From Actinobacteria bacterium OV320 (GTDB lineage Bacteria > Actinomycetota > Actinomycetes > Streptomycetales > Streptomycetaceae): a stretch of DNA of 64,000 nucleotides. The notes beneath the pieces are model-generated. The model was not told where the DNA came from and ran no database searches. It saw only the letters and a list, made by a program, of their open reading frames with translations. The position numbers were made by a program, and so were the translations under genes. The stretch covers positions 620,001-684,000 of the forward strand of contig LJCX01000026.1 of NCBI GenBank assembly GCA_001298545.1. The letters are read 5' to 3'. Every line of letters starts with the position of its first letter. Positions within the stretch are counted from its first letter, which is position 1. This document shows positions 1 through 8,672 of this stretch, piece by piece.

Positions 1-1
1 C

Positions 2-127
2 GGATCCGTCATCAACCGCTCCAACGGTCACGCCCTGGACGTCACCAACTCGGCGACGGCCAACGGATCGAAGGTGCAGCTGTGGACGGCTCTCGGCAAC
101 GCCACCCAGAGGTGGAGCCGGGGGTAG
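2..127 (+). CDS. C-terminal fragment of a ricin-B-lectin-domain protein
   Basis: Open from the left edge to a TAG at 125-127, giving 42 residues. They read as the last subdomain of a ricin-type beta-trefoil: an N-R-S-N-G-x-x-L-D-V core, then Q-L-W and a final Q-R-W. Such modules usually end secreted glycosidases in Streptomyces and bind galactose, xylan or arabinan. The catalytic part lies outside the window, so the enzyme is unknown. A strong hairpin follows 10 bases after the stop. Because the next genes degrade glycans, this may be the end of an extracellular enzyme feeding the same pathway, which is inference. Confidence 0.75.
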   Translation, partial: GSVINRSNGHALDVTNSATANGSKVQLWTALGNATQRWSRG

Positions 128-136
128 TACGCAATC

Positions 137-174
137 AGTGGGGTGCGGCCGCGACGTCGCGGCCGCACCCCACT
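137..174 (+). terminator. Perfect 38-base palindrome, terminator of the lectin gene
   Basis: A perfect GC-rich inverted repeat with arms of up to 19 bases centred near 155/156 begins 10 bases after the lectin stop codon. It has no T-run, which is normal for Streptomyces terminators. Confidence 0.75.
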
Positions 175-453
175 GCGCCCTGTCTGCACGGTGGCACTCC
201 CAGATCGAGTTCGGCCCGGGCCACGGTCTCCTACATCGACTGGGCGGGCAGGAGAGCGGCGAACGTATGCGACTCCCTGGCGAAGATGCCCGCAGGTCGC
301 GACGGGGCTGACTGACCGCGAGCTGCGCCGCGCCCCGGTGATGTGACGGATACGGCGTCTCCCGGGCTCTCTCGGCGGTTCCGAGTGAGCTTGACCGATG
401 CGGATGCCTTGCCTCCGGGCATTTCGTCCCGTTAGCTTGCGGCGGAGTTTCAA
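175..453. other. Intergenic stretch before the first LacI gene
   Basis: No convincing gene is seen; overlapping ORFs on both strands lack recognisable protein sequence. A TTGACC at 391-396 could be a -35 box but no matching -10 is clear. The CGAAAG-N-CTTTCG operator found elsewhere in this module is absent here. Confidence 0.4.
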
Positions 454-1536
454 GTGACAGCTCAAAGGCGAGGCGCACGGGTGACAGGTCGGGGCAGGAC
501 GCGCGAGGATGCGCAATACGGTTTGCTGACCAGCATCGCCAGCGAGGCGAGGGTGTCGCTCAGCACGGTGTCCAAGGTGGTGCACCGGCGTCATGACGTG
601 GGTGCGGCGACACGCGCCCGGGTCGAGGAGCTGCTGGCGCGGCACGGATACGTTCGTCCGGGAGAGCATGATCCCGCGGTGCCGCGTCAGATCATCGCGG
701 TGTTCCGGGACCTGTCAGGGCCGTACACGCTGGAAGTCGTCCGCGGCATAGTGGACGCGGCGGACGAACTGGGCGTGGACGTGGTGACCGGGACGACCAG
801 TCATCGCTCGATCTCCCAGTGGCTCGAGGAGTGCGTGGCGCTCGACGCGGCCGGACTGATCATCGTGATCTCGATGCTGGCCGAGGACGACCAGCGCCGC
901 ATCGTCGAGCAGCGGCTGCCGGTCGTGCTGATCGACCCGCTCAGCGCGCCGAGCCACGACATCCCGAGCATCGGGGTCACGAACTGGAACGGGGCCAGGG
1001 AAGCGGTGCAGCACCTTCTGGGGCTCGGGCACACCCGGATCGGCATGGTCGCGGGACGGTCGCACTCGCTGGCCGGGGCGGCGCGTCTGCACGGCTACCG
1101 GGCCGCGCTGGAGGAGGCGGAGATCCCCTATGACCCGGCGATCGTGCGCTCGACCGACTTCGACTTCGAAGAGGGACTGCTCGCCAGCCTGCAGGTCCTG
1201 CGCTCCGACGATCGGCCCACGGCCGTCTTCGCGGCGAGTGACGCGCAGGCGCTCGGTGTCCTGGAGGCCGCCCGTCAGCACGGGCTCCGGGTTCCCGAGG
1301 ACCTTGCGGTCATGTCCTTCGACGACACCCTCGTGGCGGCCATGGCCTGCCCGCCGCTGAGCGCTGTTCGCCAGCCCTTCGAGGAACTGGGCCACGAGGC
1401 TACCCGGGTGCTCGTTCACATGGCAGAGGGACGGCCGCCCGCATCGTCGCGGATAGAACTGGCGACGGAACTCGTGCTGCGCACCTCGACGTCGATGCGC
1501 CGCCCAGTCGACACGGAGCCAGTCGGTACGGAGTGA
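454..1536 (+). CDS. LacI-family transcriptional repressor (first of two paralogues)
   Basis: This is a 360-residue DNA-binding regulator with a LacI helix-turn-helix near residues 28-50 (core S-L-S-T-V-S-K-V-V-H). A periplasmic-binding-protein-like sensor domain follows, with typical V-x-x-D-P, I-G-M-V-A-G-R and F-A-A-S-D-A-Q-A-L-G segments. The GTG at 454 has GGCGGAG at 441-447 as ribosome site; GTG 481 is an alternative. It is convergent with the GH95 fucosidase and very similar, probably two thirds or more identical by eye, to the protein at 4090-5136. LacI members next to glycosidase and ABC genes normally repress them until an oligosaccharide binds. Which of the two paralogues controls which promoter cannot be read from sequence. 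Confidence 0.92.
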   Translation: MTAQRRGARVTGRGRTREDAQYGLLTSIASEARVSLSTVSKVVHRRHDVGAATRARVEELLARHGYVRPGEHDPAVPRQIIAVFRDLSGPYTLEVVRGIVDAADELGVDVVTGTTSHRSISQWLEECVALDAAGLIIVISMLAEDDQRRIVEQRLPVVLIDPLSAPSHDIPSIGVTNWNGAREAVQHLLGLGHTRIGMVAGRSHSLAGAARLHGYRAALEEAEIPYDPAIVRSTDFDFEEGLLASLQVLRSDDRPTAVFAASDAQALGVLEAARQHGLRVPEDLAVMSFDDTLVAAMACPPLSAVRQPFEELGHEATRVLVHMAEGRPPASSRIELATELVLRTSTSMRRPVDTEPVGTE

Positions 1537-1561
1537 CGACAGGCTGGCTGACGGATGTCAC

Positions 1562-1590
1562 GAGGGGCGAGGGGCGAGGGGCCGCCCCTC
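1562..1590. terminator. Bidirectional terminator between LacI and GH95
   Basis: Three tandem copies of GAGGGGC (1562-1582) can each pair with GCCCCTC at 1584-1590. The element sits between the convergent stops at 1536 and 1596 and could terminate both transcripts. Confidence 0.6.
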
Positions 1591-1595
1591 TGACA

Positions 1596-3863
1596 TTAGA
1601 CGAGCGGGACGGCCACCGTGGTGGGGGAGTGTGGCAACAGGTGCACGGTCTGCCGCCGGTCCGCGGCCCCACGGCATACAAGGGTGACGTCCCGCTCGAT
1701 CGGCGAAGTGAGAACCACTCGGACGAAGCCCTCCGGCACGTCCCACGTCAGCTCGACGACGCTCACCCCGGCGCGCGTGGCGATGCCGCGCAGACTGCCG
1801 GAGCGCCACTCCGGGGGGAGGGCGGGCAGGAGTTCCACGATCCCGGGACGGGAGTCGAGCAGCATCTCCACGACCACGGCCGGCAGACAGTGGGCGGCGT
1901 CCGCGTTGTAGATGTCCAGACCGGGGTTGTGCGAGGTCATCAGGGACCGGAAGACCATGTTCCGGCCAAGGATCTTGAGTACGTTCGCCCTGGCCGTCTC
2001 GCTGTCCTTCAGACGTGCCGCACACAGGGCGCGGTGCAGGCTGCCGTGCGCCGACATGTTCTCGTCACCACGCCGCAGCAGCGCCTCGCGGGCGGCGGCG
2101 GCCAGGTCGGGGGTGTCGTCCGGGGTGATGTCGTGCAGCGGCCACACCGGGTAGAGGTGGCTGACGTGCCGGTGGTCGTCGGCGGTCTCCAGCCCTGGCC
2201 ACGTCCACTCGGCGAGCGCTCCGTGGTCGTCGACGCGGTAGGGCGGCAGCCGCTCGGCCAGCGCACGCCAGCGGACGGTCGCGGCCTGCTCGATGCCGAG
2301 GTGCGTACAGACGTCGGCGGCGGTCGTGAGCGCGTGCCGGGCCGCGGCCACGTCCATGGTGGCGTTGACCCCGGCCGCGCCCCGTTCGTCCTTGGGGCCG
2401 ACCTCCGGGGAGTAGGACGGGACGAGGACGACGTGTCCGTCGTCGTCCTCGCGGGTGAGGAAGTCCTCGAAGAAGACGGCGGCCTCGACGAGCCAGGGGG
2501 CGAGGGTACGGGCGAGGAAGTCGTCGTCGCCGGTCGCCTGCCAGTACTCGTGCAGCGGGAACAGCAGCCAGTCCGCGCCTGCCAGCCACATCGTCCAGGG
2601 CCAGTCGTCGTCGAGGTGGAACAGCAGCCCGTGTTCGCCGTCGGTGCGGCTCGGCGCGAGGACTCCGCGGGTGCCGTAGATCGTGCGGGCGTTGGTGCGC
2701 CAGTCCTCGATCTGCCCGCCGATCAAGGCGGCGTACGGCTCGATGAGCTCGGGCATGCCGGTGAGGACCGCCCCGGCCATCTGGAGGTTGACGTTGGCGT
2801 CGGTGGTGTAGTCGCCGGACCAGGCGGCGCCCCAGGCTCCCAGCCACAGCCCGGTCAGCCGGGGCGGAAGGACCCCGCTGGAGCTGAGCAGCAGGTAGCG
2901 GCCGGAGTGGAACAGTGCCTCGACCAGCGCGCCGTCCAGCACTTTGGGGTCGGCGCGGGCGATCAGCTCGCTCACGGGGAGGCTGCGGGCGCTTTCGGGC
3001 CCGCCCAGGTCGAGTTCGGCACGGCCGTAGAGTTCGCCGTGTACGGGCGCGTGGCGGGCGAGCAACTCGTCGTATTCGGGGGGAAGTTCGTCCAGCGCCG
3101 CGCGGAGCACATCGAGGCGGGGAAGGGGCGCCGACCGTTCCATCCGGGTCAGCAGGATCACGCGCGTCGCCCCCTCGACACGGACCATGTCCCCCTCCGC
3201 CCCGACCCGGCCACCGGTGACGACGGCCCGGGTGACGCCGGCGAATCCCGCCGCACCGGGCCCGGGCGGATACGCCCCCACGACGGCGAGTGACGCTTCA
3301 CCGTCCCCGCCGGCCTCGGCGGACGTCGTGAAGGTGATGTCGGAGGGGCGGTCGGGCAGCTCGCCGGAGAGCCGTATGGCCAGGTCGAGCCGTGGACCCG
3401 TGATTTCGACGACCGCGACGGCATCGGTGCGCGACACGAACGCGCGCCGCGCCCACTCCCGCTCCCCTTCGGACCAGGTGACCTGCACTTCGCCAGTGGC
3501 GAAGTCGGTGACCCGGCGGTAGCGCTCCACCGGGCCTTCCTCGGCCGCCGCGTCCACATGCAGCACGTGCCCCGGATGGAAGGACTGAGTCCAGGCCATC
3601 GCCCTGCCGTCGGAGAACTCGCGCTGCGCCCGTTCACGTTCCCCGGCGAGGACCAGGTCACGGACATTCTCGAGACGGTCGGCGACGGCCGGCGGCCGCA
3701 TCCCGAGGGACTCGTTGGGGAGCACGTAGCGGTGATGGTTGTGGACGATCTGTTCCCGGTGAGGATGCCCGAACACCATGATCCCGTACTCGCCGTTGCC
3801 GGAGAGGAAGGCGTTCTCCCAGCGGTCGGCGGGCTGTGTGTCGTGGATGCTGTGCACCGGCAT
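1596..3863 (-). CDS. GH95 family alpha-L-fucosidase (alpha-1,2-L-fucosidase type)
   Basis: A 755-residue glycoside hydrolase that removes alpha-L-fucose, or in some family members alpha-L-galactose, from oligosaccharide ends. It starts with the GH95 N-terminal beta domain (W-E-N-A-F-L-S-G-N-G-E-Y-G) and continues into the (alpha/alpha)6 barrel. The N-V-N-L-Q-M segment holds the two asparagines that position the water, S-P-E carries the acid region, and Y-N-A-D-A-A-H is at the place of the family base aspartate. No signal peptide is present, so it should act in the cytosol on imported sugars. The ATG at 3863 has GGGAGG six bases upstream; upstream in-frame sequence is not protein-like. The promoter carries the operator at 3941-3959. 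Exact linkage specificity is not readable. Confidence 0.9.
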   Translation of the reverse strand: MPVHSIHDTQPADRWENAFLSGNGEYGIMVFGHPHREQIVHNHHRYVLPNESLGMRPPAVADRLENVRDLVLAGERERAQREFSDGRAMAWTQSFHPGHVLHVDAAAEEGPVERYRRVTDFATGEVQVTWSEGEREWARRAFVSRTDAVAVVEITGPRLDLAIRLSGELPDRPSDITFTTSAEAGGDGEASLAVVGAYPPGPGAAGFAGVTRAVVTGGRVGAEGDMVRVEGATRVILLTRMERSAPLPRLDVLRAALDELPPEYDELLARHAPVHGELYGRAELDLGGPESARSLPVSELIARADPKVLDGALVEALFHSGRYLLLSSSGVLPPRLTGLWLGAWGAAWSGDYTTDANVNLQMAGAVLTGMPELIEPYAALIGGQIEDWRTNARTIYGTRGVLAPSRTDGEHGLLFHLDDDWPWTMWLAGADWLLFPLHEYWQATGDDDFLARTLAPWLVEAAVFFEDFLTREDDDGHVVLVPSYSPEVGPKDERGAAGVNATMDVAAARHALTTAADVCTHLGIEQAATVRWRALAERLPPYRVDDHGALAEWTWPGLETADDHRHVSHLYPVWPLHDITPDDTPDLAAAAREALLRRGDENMSAHGSLHRALCAARLKDSETARANVLKILGRNMVFRSLMTSHNPGLDIYNADAAHCLPAVVVEMLLDSRPGIVELLPALPPEWRSGSLRGIATRAGVSVVELTWDVPEGFVRVVLTSPIERDVTLVCRGAADRRQTVHLLPHSPTTVAVPLV

Positions 3864-3940
3864 GCCCGGCCTCCCGGAAGTAGCGTGCCTGAGCGGCTCG
3901 AACAGGCTGCGGGCGAGCCTACAAGAGTTGCCCACACGAC

Positions 3941-3959
3941 CTACGAAAGACTTTCGTAG
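3941..3959. promoter_or_regulatory. LacI operator in front of the fucosidase
   Basis: CTACGAAAG-A-CTTTCGTAG is a perfect 19-base inverted repeat with an odd centre, the usual shape of a LacI-family site. It lies about 78 bases upstream of the GH95 start, in the divergent region shared with the second LacI gene. The same core recurs at 5164-5176. Confidence 0.8.
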
Positions 3960-4089
3960 ACCGAACAGCGTTGAATTTCCGCAGGTCTTCGGACTTTCCG
4001 ACGCTTTGCACCGGACGGCGTGATCGAGTCGGCGTGTACTTTCACTCAGCACACAGTCTGCGGGCGCCGACAGGAAGGTCCACGCCGAA

Positions 4090-5136
4090 GTGAGGGGCCC
4101 AGCCAGGTCGCGCCAGAACGCCCAGTACGGGCTTCTCACCTCGATAGCCAACGAGGTCGGCGTCTCGCTCGCGACCGTTTCGAAGGTCGTCCACCGGCGA
4201 CGCGACGTGTCCGAGGCGACGCGGGCCCGGATCGAGGCACTGCTGGCCGCATACGGCTATGTCCGTACCTGGGAGGCCCACGCGGGCCGGCCGCGGCAGA
4301 TCCTGGCTGTGTTCCGCGACCTGGCCGGACCGTACACCCTGGAAGTCGTCCGGGGCGTCGTGGAATCGGCAGCCGAGGCGGGCGTCCACACGACCGTCGG
4401 TACGACCGGCAGACGCTCGATTTCCCAGTGGCTGGAGAAGTCCGTGGCGCTGGGCGCCGCGGGAGTCGTCATCGTCATCTCGGCTCTCGCCGAGCGGGAC
4501 CAGCACATGATCCTGGATCAGCGGCTACCGGTGGTGCTCGTCGATCCCCTGAACGCGCCGAGCGTGGACATCCCGAGTGTCGGGGTGACGAACTGGCACG
4601 GTGCGACGACCGCGGTCCAGCACCTGATCGGGCTCGGGCACCGCCGGATCGGCATGCTGGCCGGCCGTTCGAGTTCGCTGGCCGGGTCCGCGCGACTGCA
4701 CGGCTACCGGGCCGCTCTGGCCGAGGCCGGGATCCCGTACGATCCCGTGCTCGTCCGGTCGACGGACTTCGACTACGGCGAGGCCCTGGGCGCCGCGTGC
4801 AACGTCCTGGACCGGAGCGAGAGGCCGACGGCTCTCTTCGCCGCGAGTGACGTCCAGGCCCTCGGAGCCCTGGAGGCCGCCCGACGGCTCGGTATCGCCG
4901 TGCCGAGCGGTCTGTCGGTCATGTCGTTCGACGACACTTTGGTGGCCGCCATGGCTTCGCCGCCGCTGAGCGCGGTACGACAGCCGTTCCGAGAGCTCGG
5001 TCAGGAGGCCACGCGCGTCCTGCTGCACCTGGCCGACGGCAAGCCTCCTGCGACAACGCGCAGGGAACTCGCTACTGAATTGGTCGTGCGCATGTCCACT
5101 GCCCCGCCCCGGGTCGAGAAGGATGGGAGCGCCTGA
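4090..5136 (+). CDS. LacI-family transcriptional repressor (second paralogue)
   Basis: A 348-residue repressor with the LacI helix-turn-helix near residues 18-42 and a sugar-sensing domain. It is divergent from the GH95 gene and followed by the ABC importer. The GTG at 4090 is preceded by AGGAAGG about ten bases upstream. It matches the protein at 454-1536 almost throughout, including the R-S-I-S-Q-W-L-E, L-P-V-V-L and P-P-L-S-A-V-R-Q-P-F segments, so the pair arose by duplication. Palindromes on both sides of the gene suggest autoregulation together with control of the fucosidase and importer. The inducer is unknown; a fucosylated oligosaccharide or fucose is plausible. Confidence 0.93.
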   Translation: MRGPARSRQNAQYGLLTSIANEVGVSLATVSKVVHRRRDVSEATRARIEALLAAYGYVRTWEAHAGRPRQILAVFRDLAGPYTLEVVRGVVESAAEAGVHTTVGTTGRRSISQWLEKSVALGAAGVVIVISALAERDQHMILDQRLPVVLVDPLNAPSVDIPSVGVTNWHGATTAVQHLIGLGHRRIGMLAGRSSSLAGSARLHGYRAALAEAGIPYDPVLVRSTDFDYGEALGAACNVLDRSERPTALFAASDVQALGALEAARRLGIAVPSGLSVMSFDDTLVAAMASPPLSAVRQPFRELGQEATRVLLHLADGKPPATTRRELATELVVRMSTAPPRVEKDGSA

Positions 5137-5163
5137 CCCCGATTTCCGCAAGCCCTCGGATTG

Positions 5164-5176
5164 CGAAAGTCTTTCG
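5164..5176. promoter_or_regulatory. Second LacI operator, upstream of the ABC importer
   Basis: CGAAAG-T-CTTTCG repeats the core of the site at 3941-3959, with weaker outer arms. It lies between the second LacI gene and the binding-protein gene and predicts joint control of importer and fucosidase. Confidence 0.72.
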
Positions 5177-5392
5177 GAACTGAAGCCCTTCCGGTATTGC
5201 CGCAGCCGAATTGCGCCGCTTAGCGTGACCGACGCCAGCTCAACCGCAGGAGCAACGGGACGCAACCCTTGCGCGAAAGCACCTGACGGTCGTGGCCATC
5301 GACCCACATCCCTCAGAGCGAACAGGCCGGGACGGCCTGCCGGGTGAGCACACCCGTGCAGAGGGTATTGCCGACTCGAAAGGTGTTCAACG

Positions 5393-6676
5393 ATGAACAG
5401 AGTGTCTCGACGGTGGTTTCTCACCGCGACGGCGGCGACCACGCTGAGCGTCACCGTGGCGGGCTGCGGCTCGTCCGGCAGCTCCACGTCCTCGCCCACC
5501 GGCAATGCGGACTTCTGGACGCTCCAGGACCCGACCAACTCGGTGCAGAAGACCGCTGTGGACTCCTTCAACTCCGCCGGCAAGGGCAAGGTCAGCATGA
5601 CCGTCATCGCCACGGACGGGTACAAGGACAAGCTGCGCACCGCCATGGGCTCGGCGAAGATGCCCGGGATGTTCTTCAACTGGGGCGGCGGCAGCCTCGA
5701 CGACTACGTCAAGGCGGGCAAGCTCGTCGAGCTCGACGGGATGCTGGGAACGCACTTCCTGCCCTCCGCGCTGGCCGCCGGCAAGGTCGACAACAAGCTG
5801 GTCGGCATCCCGTGCCGCGGCACGCAGCCCGTGTTCCTCTTCTACAACAAGAAGGTCTTCGCCGATGCCGGCGTCGAGCCGCCGAAGACATACACCGAGC
5901 TGCAGAACCTGGTGAAGGTCTTCAAGGGCAAGGGCGTCACACCGTTCGGGCTCGCGGGCAACGCCAGTTCCTCGTGGACGGAGCTGATGTGGGTCGAGTA
6001 CCTCGTCGACCGCCTCGCGGGTCCGGTCCTTTTCGAGAAGATCCAGAACGGCGACTGGTCGCAGTGGGAGGATCCGGCCGTCCTGAAGGCCGCCGAGATG
6101 ATCAAGGAGCTGGTGGACAGCGGTGCCTTCGGCAAGAACTTCGGCTCGGTCAACTACGGCGCCGGTGGCACCTCCACCCTGCTCAACAAGGGCAAGGCGG
6201 CGATGGTCCTGATGGGCTCGTGGGAGTACGCCGTCCAGCAGGGAGAGGCCCCCGACTTCGTGAAGAACGACCTGGGGTACGTGGCCTTCCCGAGCGTCGA
6301 GGGCGGTAAGGGCGACGCCGGCAACGTCGTCGGAAACCCCACCAACTACATCTCGGTGACCACCGCGGCCCCCAAGGACACCGCGGCGGAGTTCCTCAAG
6401 ACCACGTACAGCGACAGCTACGTCCAGGGGCTCATCGAAAAGGGTGAGGTGCCGGTCACGTCCAATGCCGAGAAGCTGCTCCCCAAGGCGCCCGACCCGG
6501 CGTACGCGAAGTTCCAGTACGACATGGTGGCCAAGGCCCCGTCCTTCACCCAGTCCTGGGACCAGGCCCTCGGCCTCACTCTGGGCACCCCGCTGCTGAC
6601 CGAGATCCAGAAGCTGTTCAACGGACAGAGCTCGCCGGAGCAGTTCGTCAGCGCAGTCAAGGCGATCAAGAAGTAG
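5393..6676 (+). CDS. ABC transporter sugar-binding lipoprotein (family 1 solute-binding)
   Basis: A 427-residue extracellular solute-binding protein. The N-terminus has a twin-arginine pair (R-R-W-F-L), a hydrophobic stretch and a lipobox ending V-A-G-C near residue 25, so it should be exported and lipid-anchored. The mature part is a family 1 sugar-binding protein, with a G-M-F-F-N-W-G-G region, a Y-N-K-K-V-F hinge segment and a G-K-A-A-M-V-L-M-G-S-W motif. GAAAGG at 5378-5383 serves the ATG. It is the first gene of an importer operon with two permeases and a GH3 enzyme, the arrangement known for Streptomyces beta-xyloside importers. Ligand identity is inferred only from the neighbouring glycosidases. 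Confidence 0.92.
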   Translation: MNRVSRRWFLTATAATTLSVTVAGCGSSGSSTSSPTGNADFWTLQDPTNSVQKTAVDSFNSAGKGKVSMTVIATDGYKDKLRTAMGSAKMPGMFFNWGGGSLDDYVKAGKLVELDGMLGTHFLPSALAAGKVDNKLVGIPCRGTQPVFLFYNKKVFADAGVEPPKTYTELQNLVKVFKGKGVTPFGLAGNASSSWTELMWVEYLVDRLAGPVLFEKIQNGDWSQWEDPAVLKAAEMIKELVDSGAFGKNFGSVNYGAGGTSTLLNKGKAAMVLMGSWEYAVQQGEAPDFVKNDLGYVAFPSVEGGKGDAGNVVGNPTNYISVTTAAPKDTAAEFLKTTYSDSYVQGLIEKGEVPVTSNAEKLLPKAPDPAYAKFQYDMVAKAPSFTQSWDQALGLTLGTPLLTEIQKLFNGQSSPEQFVSAVKAIKK

Positions 6677-6691
6677 GAAGGGCAAGTCCAC

Positions 6692-7627
6692 GTGGTCTCC
6701 GCAACGACTTCGCGGCCCGTGAGCAAGCACCGGGCACGCGACCGGGCCGCTCCGCCCACCCTGGAGCGGCCCGGCGTGGCCTGGGCGGTCCCCGGGCTGC
6801 TGTTTTTCCTCGTCTTCGCGATCGTGCCGATGGCGGGAGTGCTCTACCTCTCCTTCACTCACTGGGACGGCCTGAGCTCGCCGCAGTTCACGGGCCTGGA
6901 CAACTGGTCGCGTTTCTTCGGAGACAGCCAGGTCCGGCAGTCGACCCTCGTCACGGGCGTCCTGCTGGTCGGGAACATCGCGGTGCAGGCGCCGATCAGC
7001 ATCCTGCTGGGGGTCTGGGCGGCCGGCCACCAGCGCAACCGTGCCGTCCTGTCGGCGATCTTCTTCCTGCCGCTGCTGCTGTCCACAGCGGCCACGGCCA
7101 TCATGTGGCGCCAGTTGCTCGACCCCAACTTCGGCCTGCCGTCGAAGGTCGACTGGTTGTTCGGCGGCAGCAATCCGTTCGGCTCCCAGGCAGGCTCGAT
7201 CGCCTGTCTGGTCCTGGTCACCAGCTGGCAGTTCATCCCCTTCCACAGCCTGCTCTACCAGGGCGCCGCCCGCTCCATCCCGCACACGCTCTACCAGGCG
7301 GCCGCGATCGACGGCGCGGGGCGGGTTCGGCAGTTCGTCCACATCACCCTGCCGCAGCTGCGCAACACGATGATCACCTCGAGCACCTTCATGGTCATCG
7401 GCGGTCTCACGGCCTTCGACATCGTGCTGCTGCTGACCAACGGCGGCCCCGGCACGGACACCTCGATCCTGCCCTTCTCCATGTACCAGACGGCCTTCCG
7501 CACGTACGACTACGGATATGCGAGCGCCATCGCGAGCTTCCTGCTGCTGCTCGCCACCGTGGCCTCGGTCCTCCTCACGAAGCTCAGTGGGTACGACAAG
7601 ATGACGAGCACAATGGAGGGGCTGTGA
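6692..7627 (+). CDS. ABC sugar permease, MalF/UgpA type
   Basis: A 311-residue inner-membrane protein with six predicted TM segments. The cytoplasmic ATPase-coupling loop (Y-Q-A-A-A-I-D-G-A-G near residue 215) marks it as a binding-protein-dependent sugar permease. GTG 6692 has AGGAAGG upstream and lies 15 bases after the binding-protein gene. No ATPase subunit is encoded nearby. Streptomyces importers of this class usually share the MsiK ATPase encoded elsewhere, so that is expected here (inference). Confidence 0.92.
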   Translation: MVSATTSRPVSKHRARDRAAPPTLERPGVAWAVPGLLFFLVFAIVPMAGVLYLSFTHWDGLSSPQFTGLDNWSRFFGDSQVRQSTLVTGVLLVGNIAVQAPISILLGVWAAGHQRNRAVLSAIFFLPLLLSTAATAIMWRQLLDPNFGLPSKVDWLFGGSNPFGSQAGSIACLVLVTSWQFIPFHSLLYQGAARSIPHTLYQAAAIDGAGRVRQFVHITLPQLRNTMITSSTFMVIGGLTAFDIVLLLTNGGPGTDTSILPFSMYQTAFRTYDYGYASAIASFLLLLATVASVLLTKLSGYDKMTSTMEGL

Positions 7628-8442
7628 GGACGCGCCCGAACTACCTCGCCGGCGCCGCCGCCCTCGTCTGGCTGGTGATCATCGGCGTCCCGCTCTACGC
7701 GCTGGTGAACACCGCGGTGCAACCGCAGACGAAGTACACCGACAAGGGACCGGTCTCGATCCCCTCCACGGTGACGTGGGACAACTTCCACACCGTGGTG
7801 GACAGCGGATTCCTGCACTACATCTGGAACACCGTCGTCGTCGCCGTGGCCACCGTCGCCATCGTGCTCGCGCTCGCCGTGCCGATCAGCTATGCGGTGG
7901 TCCGCGGCCGGGGCTGGATCACCAAGGGAGTGTTCCGCCTGTTCCTGCTGGGCCTGGCAATCCCCTCCCAGGCGGTCATCATCCCGCTTTTCCTCATCGT
8001 CAACGACCTCGGCTTGTACGACACCCTGTGGGGGATCATCCTGCCCACGGCGGCCTTCGCGCTCCCCGTGAGCGTGCTGGTCCTCAGCGGCGGTATGCGG
8101 GACATCTCCAACGAGCTGTACGAGGCCATGGCCCTGGACGGCGCCGGCCCGGCCCGGACACTGCTGACCCTGGTCATCCCGATGTCGCGCTCCGCCATCG
8201 CGACCGCGTCGGTCTTCGCGGCCCTGCAGGCATGGAACGGCTTCCTGTTCCCGCTGATCATGGCCCAGTCCGAGGACACGAAGCTGGTGACCCTCGGCCT
8301 GTACAACTTCGTCTCCGAGTACGGCGCCAACGTCCCGGCCCTCCTGGCCGCGGTGCTGATGTCCGCGGTGCCCATTCTCGTCGTCTACCTCTTCGCCCGA
8401 CGGGCCCTCGTCGCGGGCCTCATGGGAGCCGGCGGCAAGTAG
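7624..8442 (+). CDS. ABC sugar permease, MalG/UgpE type
   Basis: A 272-residue partner permease. Its GTG start overlaps the TGA of the upstream permease (GTGA), which indicates translational coupling. It has six TM segments and the coupling loop Y-E-A-M-A-L-D-G-A-G near residue 170. With the preceding protein it should form the heterodimeric channel for the oligosaccharide carried by the lipoprotein at 5393-6676. Confidence 0.92.
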   Translation: MRTRPNYLAGAAALVWLVIIGVPLYALVNTAVQPQTKYTDKGPVSIPSTVTWDNFHTVVDSGFLHYIWNTVVVAVATVAIVLALAVPISYAVVRGRGWITKGVFRLFLLGLAIPSQAVIIPLFLIVNDLGLYDTLWGIILPTAAFALPVSVLVLSGGMRDISNELYEAMALDGAGPARTLLTLVIPMSRSAIATASVFAALQAWNGFLFPLIMAQSEDTKLVTLGLYNFVSEYGANVPALLAAVLMSAVPILVVYLFARRALVAGLMGAGGK

Positions 8443-8672
8443 AGGTACCGCCGTCCCCGACGACCCGACGAGGGGACGGAGCCCGAAGCCGGGCCCGGGC
8501 ACCGCCAGGTGCCGAGGAGAAACTCCCCCCGGTGCCGTCCCGCGAGTTCTCCTCCCCAGGACCGCCGGACCGCTGCCCGGGCCCGACTCCGGTCCGGCCT
8601 GCTCGGACATCCCTCCTTCGACTTCTCCGAACCACGCCGTTCGCGGCACCCGTCACAGAAACGGATGACCCC

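Noticed and set aside
1533..3293. Long plus-strand ORF opposite the GH95 gene
   Set aside because: It is the antisense shadow of a clear GH95 protein; its translation is Gly/Arg/Val-rich without domains, as expected from high third-position GC.
5387..7342. 651-codon minus-strand ORF over the ABC importer genes
   Set aside because: It lies antisense to a binding protein and a permease with unmistakable motifs, and has no family resemblance.
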